Part shown: positions 1 through 8,925 of the stretch, one piece after another
How positions within the stretch are numbered: the stretch's first letter is position 1
Layout: each line of letters starts with the position of its first letter
Source: Anaerolineae bacterium
Lineage (GTDB): Bacteria; Chloroflexota; Anaerolineae; Aggregatilineales; J027
Assembly: GCA_021463865.1 (NCBI GenBank)
Contig: JAJTXY010000043.1
Coordinates: 1-32,076, forward strand
DNA length: 32,076 nt
Reading direction: 5' to 3'
Position numbers and translations under genes: made by a program
The notes under the pieces: model-generated
The model's database searches: none
Told to the model about the DNA's origin: nothing
Seen by the model: only the letters and a program-made list of their open reading frames with translations

Positions 1-1
1 G

Positions 2-838
2 GCGGATCGACTGCCGCCGCGGCAGCAATTCTGGAACCGCATCCCCGACAGTGTGCGCGAGCAGGTAGTGGAAGTCGCCTTGGCGCAAACCGAGCTGTCC
101 CCGCGCCAGTTAGCTTGGCAACTGACGGACACGCAGGGTTATTTCATCAGCGAGTCGAGCGTGTATCGCATCCTGAAAGGCTATGATCTGATCACCAGTC
201 CTGTGTTTCAGATCGTCAGCGCCAAAGACCAGTTCGAGCATCCCACCCAACGCATCCATGAGCTGTGGCAGACCGACTTTACCCAGTTCAAGGTGGTGGA
301 CTGGGGCTACTACTATCTGTGCACCGTGCTGGACGACTATTCGCGCTACATCCTAGCTTGGCGACTGGCGACCACCATGGGCAGCACCGATGTCGAGGCA
401 ACCCTCAATGTCGCCGTGGAAAAAACCGGGGTGCTGTCCATTCAAGTCCGGCATCGTCCGCGACTGCTCTCGGATAATGGTCCGGCTTTTGTCTCAGATG
501 CGCTGAAAAAGTACCTCAAGCACTACCACATCCAGCATGTTCGTGGTGCACCCTACCATCCCCAGACCCAAGGCAAGATTGAGCGCTACCATCGCTCCAT
601 GAAGTCGCTCATCAAGTTGGACCTGTATTATTCACCGTCCGAGCTGGAGCAGGCCATCGCCAGTTTTGTGCGCTACTACAACGAGCAGCGTTACCACGAA
701 GCGCTGGACAATGTGACCCCAGCCGATATGTACTTTGGTCGCTATACCCACGTGATCACCCAGCGCGAAAGGATTAAGCAGCAGACCCTTCAACACCGTC
801 GTGAACAGTATTTGCAAGCCGCCCTCTTTTCAGGGTAA
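2..838 (+). CDS. IS3-family transposase (OrfB-like), 5' end outside window
   Basis: This is a DDE transposase that cuts and joins insertion-sequence ends. The frame is open from base 2, so the N-terminus lies outside the window; a GTG at 53 is only an internal candidate start. Counting from that GTG, residues 1-50 form a helix-turn-helix region of the IS3 OrfB type (LSPRQLAWQLTD, SESSVYRILK). An rve integrase core follows with the catalytic triad visible as D75 (QTDFTQF), D141 (LSDNGPAF) and E177 (GKIERYH). The 35-residue D-E spacing is that of IS3. The C-terminus (YYNEQRYHEAL, TPADMYFGR) is intact and ends in TAA. In IS3 elements this part is often made by frameshift from an upstream OrfA, which cannot be seen here. 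It lies immediately upstream of a serine recombinase, so it may have inserted into, or travelled with, an integrative element. Confidence 0.9.
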   Translation, partial: ADRLPPRQQFWNRIPDSVREQVVEVALAQTELSPRQLAWQLTDTQGYFISESSVYRILKGYDLITSPVFQIVSAKDQFEHPTQRIHELWQTDFTQFKVVDWGYYYLCTVLDDYSRYILAWRLATTMGSTDVEATLNVAVEKTGVLSIQVRHRPRLLSDNGPAFVSDALKKYLKHYHIQHVRGAPYHPQTQGKIERYHRSMKSLIKLDLYYSPSELEQAIASFVRYYNEQRYHEALDNVTPADMYFGRYTHVITQRERIKQQTLQHRREQYLQAALFSG

Positions 839-846
839 AAACATTC

Positions 847-880
847 GACAGGTCTCCCTTATTTTCCAGCCTCGCCTGTC
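847..880. repeat. Short inverted repeat between transposase and recombinase
   Basis: GACAGG at 847-852 is mirrored by CCTGTC at 875-880, with 22 bases between them, just after the transposase stop. It could be part of the right end of the insertion sequence or a weak transcript hairpin. The left IS end is outside the window, so terminal inverted repeats cannot be compared and the IS boundary is not established. Confidence 0.25.
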
Positions 881-955
881 CGATTTGTTTTGAAGATTTA
901 CAGGTGCATAATCACATCGGAAGAACCCAAGAGGCAAGTGAAAGGTCCAGATGAA

Positions 956-2527
956 ATGCGTTACGCAGCATATGTTCGTATCAGTTCAGAGGAACAAGTT
1001 GGCAATTTCAGTATTGATGCTCAAAAACGAGCAATCGAGGCATGGGTAAAGGCCCAGTCTGGTAAGTTAGTGAAGGTCTACATTGACGAAGCCCAATCAG
1101 GCCGTTCTGTAGACCGCCCTCAATTTCAAGCATTGCGCCGCGATGCTAAAAAACATCTATTTGATGCAATCGTGGTTCACAAATTTGACCGCTTCGCTCG
1201 AAATCGCACTGATGCTCTAGCGGTTAAATCCTTACTTCGCCATGACTACGGAATTAAAGTATTCTCAGTAACCGAGCCATCAGAAGATAGCGATGGAGCT
1301 ATTGGTGCTTTGATTGAGGGCATTATGGAAAGTGTTGCGGATTGGTATAGCCGCAATCTATCCAACGAAACCACAAAAGGCAAGCGAGAAAGAGCCTTGC
1401 AAGGCTATCACAATAACCGTCCCCCTTTTGGCTATGACAAATCGGAAGATGGCATTTTGATTGCTAATGCCCATGAACTTGTAGGGTTACAACTGGCCTT
1501 CGAGCTTTACTCAACGAGCGGTTACAGCGACAGAGACATTGCCCGTGAGCTAAATGAAAGTGGCTTTAACTCCAAGACAGGCCATCCTTTTGATGCAGAT
1601 TGCGTGCGTGCGATTCTGCAAAATCGCACCTATCTAGGATATGTCAAATACCAGCAGTATGATCAGCATTCAGATGGGCGACGGTCATGGAAAAATCCTA
1701 TCGAATGGATCAAGGGCAAACATGATTCAATCATTGACGAAGAACTCTTTAATCGCTGTCAAGAAATTCGCTACGCCAAAACACAACATCATGAGTATTA
1801 CCCTAAATATCGGTTCTATTTACTTCGAGACATCATCTACTGTGCCGAGTGTGTTGCCAATATGCCAGAAAACGTAGATGGTGATACTTGGGGCAAGATG
1901 CGTTGTCAATCCACTAGCGAAGGACGCAGCCTTTACTATCGGTGTCGCGCCCGTGATTTTGGTCGAAACTGTAGTCAAAGCTATGTCCGTGCCGAAGAAG
2001 CTGAAGCACAGGTGATAAACATCCTAAAGAGCCTCAAGCCGCCTGTGAACTGGCGAGACCGTATGATAGAAGCGATGGGGGAATTATTAGGGGACAAAAA
2101 CCTCAATGATCGCCTTTCTGAAATCAAAGAAGTGATAGAGCGCATGGATTTTCGATGGGATAACGGCTTTATCACGGAAAAAGATGAGTACCTTGAGCAG
2201 CGTGTGAAACTCCAACAGGAATTGGAAAAGTTAACCCCAATTCCCAAAGATGAGCTACGAATTGCCGCAGATGTTTTAGAGAATTTCGAGGCTCATTGGG
2301 ACGCAACAAAAGGCGACCGCAAAGCACAGCAAGATTTAATTAATCTGATTGTGGCAAGAGTGTGGGTGAAAGATGGGGATGTGGTAGCAATGTCACTGAG
2401 ACCCAATTACCACATCACGGTGGGGCTAGAAAACACAAAATCCACCGAACTCAGCTTGGATATGGTGGATTCTCCGTTGTTACACAGGCGGAAGCGACGG
2501 GATTCGAACCCGCGGTCTCTGCCTTGA
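956..2527 (+). CDS. Large serine site-specific recombinase
   Basis: This is a recombinase that should cut and rejoin attachment sites through a phosphoserine link. I chose the ATG at 956, preceded by AAAGG at about 10 bases; a TTG at 890 would add 22 residues with no family match. The N-terminal resolvase domain starts MRYAAYVRISSEEQ, with S10 as the expected nucleophile. Next come the recombinase domain (about residues 150-270, with a GYVKYQ-type strand), a cysteine zinc ribbon (IIYCAEC at about 300, then further Cys to GRNC at about 345) and a charged coiled-coil stretch (about 380-460). The length of 523 aa is normal for this class. Base composition is visibly more AT-rich than in the rha and hyp genes, which fits horizontal transfer. 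The last residues (RRDSNPRSLP) are translated from the opposite-strand tRNA-Asp gene, so the natural C-terminus was probably altered on integration. Confidence 0.93.
   Translation: MRYAAYVRISSEEQVGNFSIDAQKRAIEAWVKAQSGKLVKVYIDEAQSGRSVDRPQFQALRRDAKKHLFDAIVVHKFDRFARNRTDALAVKSLLRHDYGIKVFSVTEPSEDSDGAIGALIEGIMESVADWYSRNLSNETTKGKRERALQGYHNNRPPFGYDKSEDGILIANAHELVGLQLAFELYSTSGYSDRDIARELNESGFNSKTGHPFDADCVRAILQNRTYLGYVKYQQYDQHSDGRRSWKNPIEWIKGKHDSIIDEELFNRCQEIRYAKTQHHEYYPKYRFYLLRDIIYCAECVANMPENVDGDTWGKMRCQSTSEGRSLYYRCRARDFGRNCSQSYVRAEEAEAQVINILKSLKPPVNWRDRMIEAMGELLGDKNLNDRLSEIKEVIERMDFRWDNGFITEKDEYLEQRVKLQQELEKLTPIPKDELRIAADVLENFEAHWDATKGDRKAQQDLINLIVARVWVKDGDVVAMSLRPNYHITVGLENTKSTELSLDMVDSPLLHRRKRRDSNPRSLP
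2489..2527. mobile_element. Likely attachment-site boundary: recombinase frame overlapping tRNA 3' half
   Basis: The recombinase frame continues into the 3' half of tRNA-Asp and stops at a TGA inside the anticodon arm. A recombinase beside the 3' end of a tRNA gene is the usual arrangement of elements integrated at tRNA genes. The second copy of the tRNA 3' end, expected at the other end of the element, is not in this window. The exact crossover site cannot be read from sequence alone. Confidence 0.4.
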
Positions 2528-2561
2528 CAGGGCAGCATGTTAACCGCTACACCACGCCTCC
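2489..2561 (-). tRNA. tRNA-Asp (anticodon GTC)
   Basis: This is a 73-base tRNA on the minus strand. The acceptor stem GGAGGCG pairs with CGCTTCC (one G-U pair). The D arm is GTGT/ACAT, the anticodon stem CTGCC/GGCAG encloses the loop CTGTCAA with anticodon GTC, and the T arm GCGGG/CCCGT has the loop TTCGAAT. The discriminator base is G, as expected for tRNA-Asp. The encoded 3' end continues CCT, so the CCA tail is not fully encoded and must be added enzymatically. Its 3' half overlaps the end of the recombinase frame on the other strand. Confidence 0.96.
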
Positions 2562-2581
2562 TAATTGTTAAAGCGAATATC

Positions 2582-2610
2582 AGTATAGCAACAGCCAGTC
2601 CTCATGTCAA
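2582..2610 (-). promoter_or_regulatory. Sigma70-type promoter of tRNA-Asp
   Basis: On the minus strand a perfect -35 TTGACA (2605-2610) is followed by a 17-base spacer and a -10 TATACT (2582-2587). The -10 box ends 20 bases before the tRNA 5' end, which gives a leader of about 14 bases. This is the best promoter match in the window and fits a strongly expressed housekeeping tRNA. Confidence 0.85.
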
Positions 2611-2678
2611 TACAATTTTTGGGCAGAGACGCATGGAATTATTCGCATAACAAAGAAGGGGACGTTCATAAACTGTGA

Positions 2679-4868
2679 TTATCGCAAAAAGGCTTCGTGC
2701 AACCCACCATCCACGCTGAACACCTGCCCAGTTGTCTTGCTAAAGGCCGCACTAATTAACAAATAGGCGATCTCGGCTTGATCTTCAGGTGTGATGGCTT
2801 GTTTGGTTAGAGTGCGTTGGGCGTAGAAATTGGCGAGTTTAGAGCGCAATGCTTCCGTACTTTCACTTTCATCATGGTCTATATTATATTTGACTAATGA
2901 GCTAATCACTCGGTCGCGTGGGAACATCGTACTACCCTCCACCACCGTCGCTGGGGCAAGGCCATTGACCCGAATCAGAGGGGACAATTCCATTGCCAAT
3001 TCCCGCACCAAATGGTTAGCGGCGGCCTTGCTGGTGTCATAGGCCAACGAGCCTTTCTTAGAAACAGCGGCATTAACACTGGTCGTCAATACCAAGCCAC
3101 CCCGCAACCCCTGTGCCTTCCAAATAGGCCATGCTTCATCTGCCACGATATAACCACCCATAACATTAACATCAAACGTAAAACGCCATTTCTCATCCGG
3201 AATATGCCCTTCTTTGTCCGGCGGCACGAATACCCCGGCAGTGACAATCACATCATCCAGCCCGCCATAGGCCTGTAAAACGGTTTGGTAGAATTGACGT
3301 ACACTCTCACGTTTGGTAATGTCTACAGCTAGCCCAATCGCTGGCCCACATCCTGAAATACCTGTTCCTGCAACTCCAATGCCCATCCCATATTTGACGG
3401 TTAGCTCATTGGCAGTGGTTTCGGCTGAGGCCAAATCCAAATCGGCACACACCACATGCGCACCCTCTTTGCCAACTCGCTGGGCAACCGCCTTACCAAT
3501 GCCACTGCCTGCACCAATCACCACCACCACCCGCCGCGCTAAGGTGGCTTCGGGGGGCATCCGGCGCAGTTTAGCTTCTTCTAACAGCCAGTATTCAATA
3601 TCAAAGGCTTCTTGGCGGGGCAAAGCCACATAGTGACCAACGGCCTCTGCACCACACATAACATTGACCGCATTGCTATAGAATTCCGCCGTCACCCGCG
3701 ATTCACTCTTGTTTTTGCCCCATGCCACCGCGCCGATCCCCGGTATCAAAATTACACTGGGGTTGGGGTCACGCATGGCAGGCGAATCAGGTCGTTTGCA
3801 CGCTTCATAGTATGCGGCGTAATCCAGACGATATTGTTCAATCCCTACCGTCAATTTTTGTATCAAGGCGGCGGCATCTTCGGCTTGTGGATTCCATTCC
3901 ACATACAAGGGCTTGATCTTCGTCCGTAAGAAATGGTCGGGGCACGAAGTCCCTAATTCTGCTAACCGTGCGGCATCGTGGCTGTTGACGAAGCGCAGCA
4001 TAGCATCAGTGGCCTGAATCGTGCCGATAAACCGATTCTTCTGCGAGACCAAGCCGCGCAATTGAGGCAGAATTTCGCCAAGTACCTTATTACGCTGTTC
4101 CTCGGTAAGGGACTGATATTTAACCCCGCCAAAGACGGCCTTATCATGTTCAGCCAGATAACGGGCCGCTTTTTCGATGAGGGTCAGGGAGAGTTCATAA
4201 CATTCCTTATCATCATTAGCCCAATTAATCAGGCCGTGTCCCCCCAAAATGATGCCTTTGATGCCGGGGTGCTGCGCGATGGTCGCCTGCAATTTCAGCC
4301 CGAGATCGAAGCCGGGGCGCTGCCAGTCCACCCAAACGACCTCATCCCCATAGATGGCTTTGGTCAGGGCCTTGCCCTCGCTGCACGCTGCAATCGCAAT
4401 CACGGCGTCGGGGTGGGTATGATCGACATGCTTGTAGGGGACAAAGGCATGAAGCGGAGTATCAATCGAAGTCGCCGCCGGGTTGAGATTAAACGTGGTA
4501 TGTGGATACATACCAACCATTTGATCTTCAATCGGCGTCTTGACCCCTTTCACTTCCGCCGCGCCATAGATGCCTTGCAGGGCCATCAACTTCGACATAT
4601 ACAGCGAGGCGAAATTGGTGCGTTTGGCGGTGCGAAGATCACCCCCCGATCCCTTGACCCACATCACCTCAACCTGTTCCCCAGTTAACGGGTCGGTCAT
4701 CATAATTTTGGAGGACGTATTGCCTCCGCCTGTGTTGGTGATGCGCTGGTCACTGCCCAAGATATTGGAGCGATAGACCAGCCGATCAACCGAGTCAAGT
4801 GTGGCGGCGTGGGCATCATCCCACAGATAATTCACATGACGGTATTCGTTAGGGCGATAAACAGACAT
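2679..4868 (-). CDS. Bifunctional rhamnulose-1-phosphate aldolase / short-chain dehydrogenase
   Basis: This is a fused enzyme of the RhaEW (YuxG-like) type. The N-terminal half (about residues 1-430) is a class II metal-dependent aldolase that splits L-rhamnulose 1-phosphate into dihydroxyacetone phosphate and L-lactaldehyde. His ligands are visible in HVDHTHPD (near 149) and GGHGLIN (near 211). The C-terminal half (about 440-729) is an SDR dehydrogenase with the NAD motif GAGSGIGKA (near 448) and the catalytic Tyr610/Lys614 pair in YDTSKAA; it is expected to oxidise lactaldehyde. The length of 729 aa is normal for the fusion. A glycine-rich stretch (GMGIGVAGTGISGCG) sits between the Rossmann strands. 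The start is supported by AAGGGA six bases upstream. It is the last gene of the rhamnose operon, 12 bases after the tandem aldolase. I see no clear terminator after it before the tRNA promoter. Confidence 0.93.
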   Translation of the reverse strand: MSVYRPNEYRHVNYLWDDAHAATLDSVDRLVYRSNILGSDQRITNTGGGNTSSKIMMTDPLTGEQVEVMWVKGSGGDLRTAKRTNFASLYMSKLMALQGIYGAAEVKGVKTPIEDQMVGMYPHTTFNLNPAATSIDTPLHAFVPYKHVDHTHPDAVIAIAACSEGKALTKAIYGDEVVWVDWQRPGFDLGLKLQATIAQHPGIKGIILGGHGLINWANDDKECYELSLTLIEKAARYLAEHDKAVFGGVKYQSLTEEQRNKVLGEILPQLRGLVSQKNRFIGTIQATDAMLRFVNSHDAARLAELGTSCPDHFLRTKIKPLYVEWNPQAEDAAALIQKLTVGIEQYRLDYAAYYEACKRPDSPAMRDPNPSVILIPGIGAVAWGKNKSESRVTAEFYSNAVNVMCGAEAVGHYVALPRQEAFDIEYWLLEEAKLRRMPPEATLARRVVVVIGAGSGIGKAVAQRVGKEGAHVVCADLDLASAETTANELTVKYGMGIGVAGTGISGCGPAIGLAVDITKRESVRQFYQTVLQAYGGLDDVIVTAGVFVPPDKEGHIPDEKWRFTFDVNVMGGYIVADEAWPIWKAQGLRGGLVLTTSVNAAVSKKGSLAYDTSKAAANHLVRELAMELSPLIRVNGLAPATVVEGSTMFPRDRVISSLVKYNIDHDESESTEALRSKLANFYAQRTLTKQAITPEDQAEIAYLLISAAFSKTTGQVFSVDGGLHEAFLR

Positions 4869-4880
4869 AAGATTCCCTTT

Positions 4881-6167
4881 TTAGCGTTGCAGAAACTTCT
4901 TTTCTAAGGCTTGGATATCGCGTTCCCCAATCGGCACTACGCTGCCAATCGGCACGGCATAAATCAGCGAACGGGCGGTAAATTCAACCACTTCGAGTCG
5001 GTCAAAGGCTTGCAGGATATTTCTGCCCACCGTCAGCACACAGTCATTTTGCAGCAGCAACACCGGATGTTGTTCAGATATGGCCTCCGCGATGACCTGC
5101 CGATCTGTAAACTGCACTCCATAAGGCAATTTGGGGACATCTTGCAGCAAGATATAACTTTCAGGGATGGTCTTCGTATCAAATGGATGCAGCCCAATGG
5201 CATAGGCGGTAGCATAGGGCGATTGGGCGGTAACGATACAGTTTACATCGGGGTGGCACTGATAAATTTTCGTATGCAGTTCAACCGCCCGACTCGGATT
5301 TTTGCCCTGCTCACGCTGCCCATTTTGAATCAGGACAATATCTTCATAGCCGATACTGCGCCGATCCATGCCCGTCGGGGTAATCAAGAAGGTATCACCA
5401 TCCACCCGTGCTGACATGACCCCTTCGGTGCTAATCATTAGATGCCGTTCGCAAGCCCGCCCAACTAAATCCGACATCTGATGACGCAATTCCCGTTCGT
5501 GGCTGCTGTGATAGGTCGGTGTAAATTCGGGCAAATGGTCGGCCCAATTATCAAATAAGGCAATCTGATCATCGGTCAGGGTGGAAATATCGCCTATCGT
5601 CTGGGCATATAGCTGAGTACGAGCACAAAAATCGAGCGTTTCAAGTCGCTGAAAGGCGTCTAAGAGAGTGTTGCCAGAGGTCGCCACGCCATGATTTTCC
5701 AGAAGCACCACATCAAACCCCTGTGCGAATGTGCCCGCGATATTCGCCCCCAAAATTTCGCTCCCCGGCAAGGCATAGGGCGCATACCCGACATGCCCAC
5801 ACACACGGCGGGCCTGCGGAATCAAACGAGTATCGGGAATTTGGCGCACGATGCTAAATGCCACCAATGCCGGGGCATGGGCATGAACCACCGCCCGGAC
5901 ATCAGGCCGTTGGGCATAGATGGCGCGATGGAAAGGCAGTTCGGATGAGGGGGGATGTAATCCAATCGCCGTACCATCAGACTGCACACAGACCATGTCG
6001 GCAGGAGTTAGATTGCCTTTATCAATGCCAGCGGGCGTAATCCAAATATTGCCCTCGTCATCTAAGGTCGAGAGATTGCCACCGGAGAGGGTCGTCAATC
6101 CGCCATAATAGATGCGGTTGATGATTTGCACCAACTGTTGGCGCGGATGTTGAAGCGTGAAGGTCAT
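4881..6167 (-). CDS. Tandem class II aldolase/adducin protein with degenerate second domain
   Basis: This protein has 428 aa and two class II aldolase/adducin domains in a row. Domain 1 (about 5-195) has the full fuculose-phosphate aldolase signature: SGGNLS phosphate loop, catalytic E76 (PSSELPFH), zinc ligands H95 and H97 (VHAHAP) and H159 (LENHGV). Domain 2 (about 225-425) keeps the fold signs (TPTGMDRR, HPDVNCIV, ILQAFDRLEVVEF) but has lost every metal ligand: H-x-H is T313-x-Q315 and ENHG is QNDC (D375). The second half is therefore probably structural or regulatory. The substrate is uncertain. The setting suggests a sugar 1-phosphate such as rhamnulose or fuculose 1-phosphate, which would duplicate the next gene's aldolase activity. 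The start is supported by AGGA upstream of the ATG. The upstream spacer carries a palindromic hairpin. Confidence 0.88.
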   Translation of the reverse strand: MTFTLQHPRQQLVQIINRIYYGGLTTLSGGNLSTLDDEGNIWITPAGIDKGNLTPADMVCVQSDGTAIGLHPPSSELPFHRAIYAQRPDVRAVVHAHAPALVAFSIVRQIPDTRLIPQARRVCGHVGYAPYALPGSEILGANIAGTFAQGFDVVLLENHGVATSGNTLLDAFQRLETLDFCARTQLYAQTIGDISTLTDDQIALFDNWADHLPEFTPTYHSSHERELRHQMSDLVGRACERHLMISTEGVMSARVDGDTFLITPTGMDRRSIGYEDIVLIQNGQREQGKNPSRAVELHTKIYQCHPDVNCIVTAQSPYATAYAIGLHPFDTKTIPESYILLQDVPKLPYGVQFTDRQVIAEAISEQHPVLLLQNDCVLTVGRNILQAFDRLEVVEFTARSLIYAVPIGSVVPIGERDIQALEKKFLQR

Positions 6168-6189
6168 GTAAATCCTATTCTCCTAAAGA

Positions 6190-6210
6190 CCTCTCCATGT
6201 AATGGGGAGG
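6190..6210. repeat. Intercistronic palindromic hairpin, copy 1
   Basis: CCTCTCCAT (6190-6198) pairs with ATGGGGAGG (6202-6210), with one G-T mismatch, around a three-base loop, and is followed by GGTTTGGGG. It lies between rhaB and the tandem aldolase gene. Its sequence resembles the hairpin at 9288-9314 read on the other strand (CCTCTC, short spacer, GGGAGGGGTTTG), so both look like copies of a small REP-like dispersed palindrome. Confidence 0.6.
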
Positions 6211-6229
6211 GGTTTGGGGTGGGGACAAT

Positions 6230-7639
6230 TTAGTCATTCCAATCGTCTGTATTTTGCGGCACATAAGTCTTAGTGAGACCCATATTCGCTAATAATTGAC
6301 GGGCCTCGCGCAGGCTACCGATTTCACCTTGCGCCATCAATTGCACTACTGCATTGCCTAACACGGTTGCTTCAATTGGCCCGGTCACCACTGGTTTTCC
6401 TGTGGCATCGGCGGTCAATTGATTAAGCAGTTCGTTTTGTGTACCCCCACCTACAATATGAATCACTTCGACAACCTGCCCTGAAATGGCTTGCAAGCGT
6501 TCAATCACGGTGCGATATTTAAGGGCCAAACTTTCCAATACGCACCGCACCACCGCACCAATCGAATCCGGTATGGGTTGTTGATGCTCGGCACACCAAT
6601 CCCGAATATGTTGTGGATGGTCGCCGGGAGCTAAAAAGCGTCCATCGTCCACATCCAATATGGAACGCAGTGGTGCGGCTTGTTTCGCCATTTCGACCAA
6701 CTTGGCATAGCTGTACTCTTGACCCTGTGCTGCCCATGTTGCCCGACACTGTTGGATAATCCACAGACCCATCACGTTTTTCAGCAAGCGATACGTCCCT
6801 GCTACCCCGCCTTCATTCGTGACGTTGGCCTCAAACGATTCATCCGTAATAACTGCGTGCTCAACTTCTAATCCGACCAAACTCCATGTGCCACTGCTGA
6901 TATAGGCATAGTTCGCTTTTTGCGTCGGGACAGCCGCCACCGCGCTGCCGGTATCATGGGTGGCAGGGGCGATCACAGGAATTCCTTCATAAGTCCCCAT
7001 TTTTGTCCCCGGTGGCACAATTTCGGGCAGTATCTTGGTTGGAATACCCAAGCGACTGAGCATGTCATTGGCCCACTGACCGCTGCGGGGATTCAGCATC
7101 TGCGTGGTAGTGGCATTGGTAAATTCGCAGACCTTGACCCCCGTCAGCCAATAATTCAGCAGGTCGGGGATGGTCAAAAACGTCTGGGCAATCTCCAGCA
7201 ATGGCAATTGCGATTCGACCAAACTGAGCAATTGATAGAGCGTGTTAATCGGCATAAATTGGATGCCCGTCTGCTCAAATATCTCACGTTGGGGGACTTT
7301 GGCAAAAGCGACTTCCATCATGCCATTGGTACGGCTGTCGCGGTAACATACCGGATTGGAAATGAGGCTGCCCCGTGCATCTAACAAGCCAAAATCAATG
7401 GCCCATGTATCCACACCGAGACTGGCGGGGTGATGCTTTTTACCTAGCTCAATACCCTGCTGAATACTTCGCCACAGATGTAAAATATCCCAGTGCATCG
7501 TGCCACGCACAAGTATTACGGGATTGGTGAAGCGATGTAATTCCTCTAAATCAAGCCGTGTTCCATCAAAATGTGCCGCCATTATACGGCCCGATTCTGC
7601 CCCCAAATCCACTGCCAGCACCGTTTTTCGTGCGGTCAT
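6230..7639 (-). CDS. rhaB: L-rhamnulokinase
   Basis: RhaB phosphorylates L-rhamnulose to L-rhamnulose 1-phosphate with ATP in the cytoplasm. It is an FGGY-family sugar kinase of 469 aa, close to the usual length of about 480. The N-terminal phosphate motif AVDLGAESGR (9-18), the MHWDILHLW segment, GVDTWAIDFGLLD, the THDTGSAVAAVP motif and the C-terminal ADATGKPVVTGPIEATVLGNA are characteristic of rhamnulokinases rather than of general FGGY kinases. It starts 11 bases after the rhaA stop, with GAGGA lying within the end of rhaA, which suggests translational coupling. Its neighbours supply the substrate (rhaA) and use the product (the aldolases). Nothing is truncated. Confidence 0.96.
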   Translation of the reverse strand: MTARKTVLAVDLGAESGRIMAAHFDGTRLDLEELHRFTNPVILVRGTMHWDILHLWRSIQQGIELGKKHHPASLGVDTWAIDFGLLDARGSLISNPVCYRDSRTNGMMEVAFAKVPQREIFEQTGIQFMPINTLYQLLSLVESQLPLLEIAQTFLTIPDLLNYWLTGVKVCEFTNATTTQMLNPRSGQWANDMLSRLGIPTKILPEIVPPGTKMGTYEGIPVIAPATHDTGSAVAAVPTQKANYAYISSGTWSLVGLEVEHAVITDESFEANVTNEGGVAGTYRLLKNVMGLWIIQQCRATWAAQGQEYSYAKLVEMAKQAAPLRSILDVDDGRFLAPGDHPQHIRDWCAEHQQPIPDSIGAVVRCVLESLALKYRTVIERLQAISGQVVEVIHIVGGGTQNELLNQLTADATGKPVVTGPIEATVLGNAVVQLMAQGEIGSLREARQLLANMGLTKTYVPQNTDDWND

Positions 7640-7650
7640 GGTTGCTTGCT

Positions 7651-8925
7651 CTATCCTCGCTGTGTCAAAACATTTTTCTCATACGCAGCGATTTTATCCA
7701 TAAAGGCCATTCCAACAAGCACATTCTGTTGATAGCAGTAGTAATCCCACACTGCACCAAAAGGCAGTCCTTTCAGTTCTTCCATCAATGCCAAGCGTGC
7801 CGCGAAATTACCCTCTTGTTCATATTGGCGGAGAAGGGGTCGAGGTTCTAATAGCGCCGATAAAAGGGCACGCAGCGCATTCCGTGTCCCAATCACCCAC
7901 GCCGCAATACGATTGATGCTGGCATCAAAAAAATCGAGACCAATATGCACCCGTTTCAAAAAGTCACCCCGCACGATTTCTTGCATAATGGCAGCAAGGT
8001 CGTCGTTCCAGATGACCACATGATCGCTATCCCAACGTACACCGCGACTGACATGCAGCAGGATTTCATCCAAATAGAGCAGGGTTGAAGAAATCTTATC
8101 CGCGATGCTTTCGGTGGGATGAAAATGGCCCGAATCTAAACAGAGCAGCGTCCGATTGGTGACCGCATAGCCTAAATAAAATTCGTGTGAGCCAACCACA
8201 TAACTTTCCGACCCGATGCCAAATAATTTGCTTTCGACGGCATCAAGGTTATGCTGTGGATTTAATTTCTCAGTGAATACCGCATCTAGGGCATTTTTGA
8301 GCCGTTCACGTGGGCCAAGTCGGTCAGCCGGCAAATCTTTATAGCCGTCTGGTATCCAGACATTGGTGACACACGGCGTCCCTAGTTCTCGGCCAAAATA
8401 TGCTCCAATACGACGGGTGGCAATACAGTGGTCAATCCAAAATTGACGAATGGCCGGGTCTGGATGTGAGAGGGTCAAGCCATCATCTGCCAACGGGTGC
8501 GAAAATAGGGTAGGGTTGAAATCAATTCCGTGACCATTGGTTTTGGCCCAATCCATCCACCCAGCAAAATGTTCTGGTCGAATATCAGTGCGCTCAACTT
8601 TTTGGGTTGTTTCCAAATAGATTGCGTGCAGGTTCAGGCGATGCTGACCGGGGATTAAGCTGTAAGCCATGTCCAAATCACGGCGGAGTTCATCGGCGGT
8701 GCGGGCTTTGCCGAGATAATTGCCTGTCGTCATCAGGCCGCCCCCCAAGCCACGATCCGGGTCTTCAAAACCGCCAACATCATCGCCTTGCCAGCAGTGC
8801 AGGCTAATGGGGATGGTCTTCAATTGAGCCAGTGCCGTGTCGGTATCTACCCCAAGTGCGGCATAGCGTTCCTTCGCCAAGTGATAGGCCTGTTCCAGTT
8901 GAGAATCGCTAGGAGTCATTATCAT
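7651..8925 (-). CDS. rhaA: L-rhamnose isomerase (RhaA type)
   Basis: RhaA converts L-rhamnose to L-rhamnulose, using a TIM barrel and divalent metal ions. At 424 aa it matches the enteric RhaA family along its length: [15 protein letters not shown] near the N-terminus, [66 protein letters not shown] (metal Asp pair) and [22 protein letters not shown]. This is the E. coli-type enzyme, not the RhaI type often paired with aldolase/dehydrogenase fusions. The start codon overlaps the rhaM stop as TAATG, implying coupled translation; a second in-frame ATG two codons later is an alternative start. Confidence 0.96.
   Translation of the reverse strand: MIMTPSDSQLEQAYHLAKERYAALGVDTDTALAQLKTIPISLHCWQGDDVGGFEDPDRGLGGGLMTTGNYLGKARTADELRRDLDMAYSLIPGQHRLNLHAIYLETTQKVERTDIRPEHFAGWMDWAKTNGHGIDFNPTLFSHPLADDGLTLSHPDPAIRQFWIDHCIATRRIGAYFGRELGTPCVTNVWIPDGYKDLPADRLGPRERLKNALDAVFTEKLNPQHNLDAVESKLFGIGSESYVVGSHEFYLGYAVTNRTLLCLDSGHFHPTESIADKISSTLLYLDEILLHVSRGVRWDSDHVVIWNDDLAAIMQEIVRGDFLKRVHIGLDFFDASINRIAAWVIGTRNALRALLSALLEPRPLLRQYEQEGNFAARLALMEELKGLPFGAVWDYYCYQQNVLVGMAFMDKIAAYEKNVLTQRG

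Noticed and set aside
2611-2678. Terminator after the last rhamnose gene
   Set aside because: I looked for a stem followed by a T-run on the minus strand between the gene end and the tRNA promoter and saw none.
3978-4688. A 236-codon open frame on the plus strand
   Set aside because: It lies wholly antisense to the aldolase/dehydrogenase fusion, which has clear family motifs; the protein shows no recognisable domain and no ribosome site.
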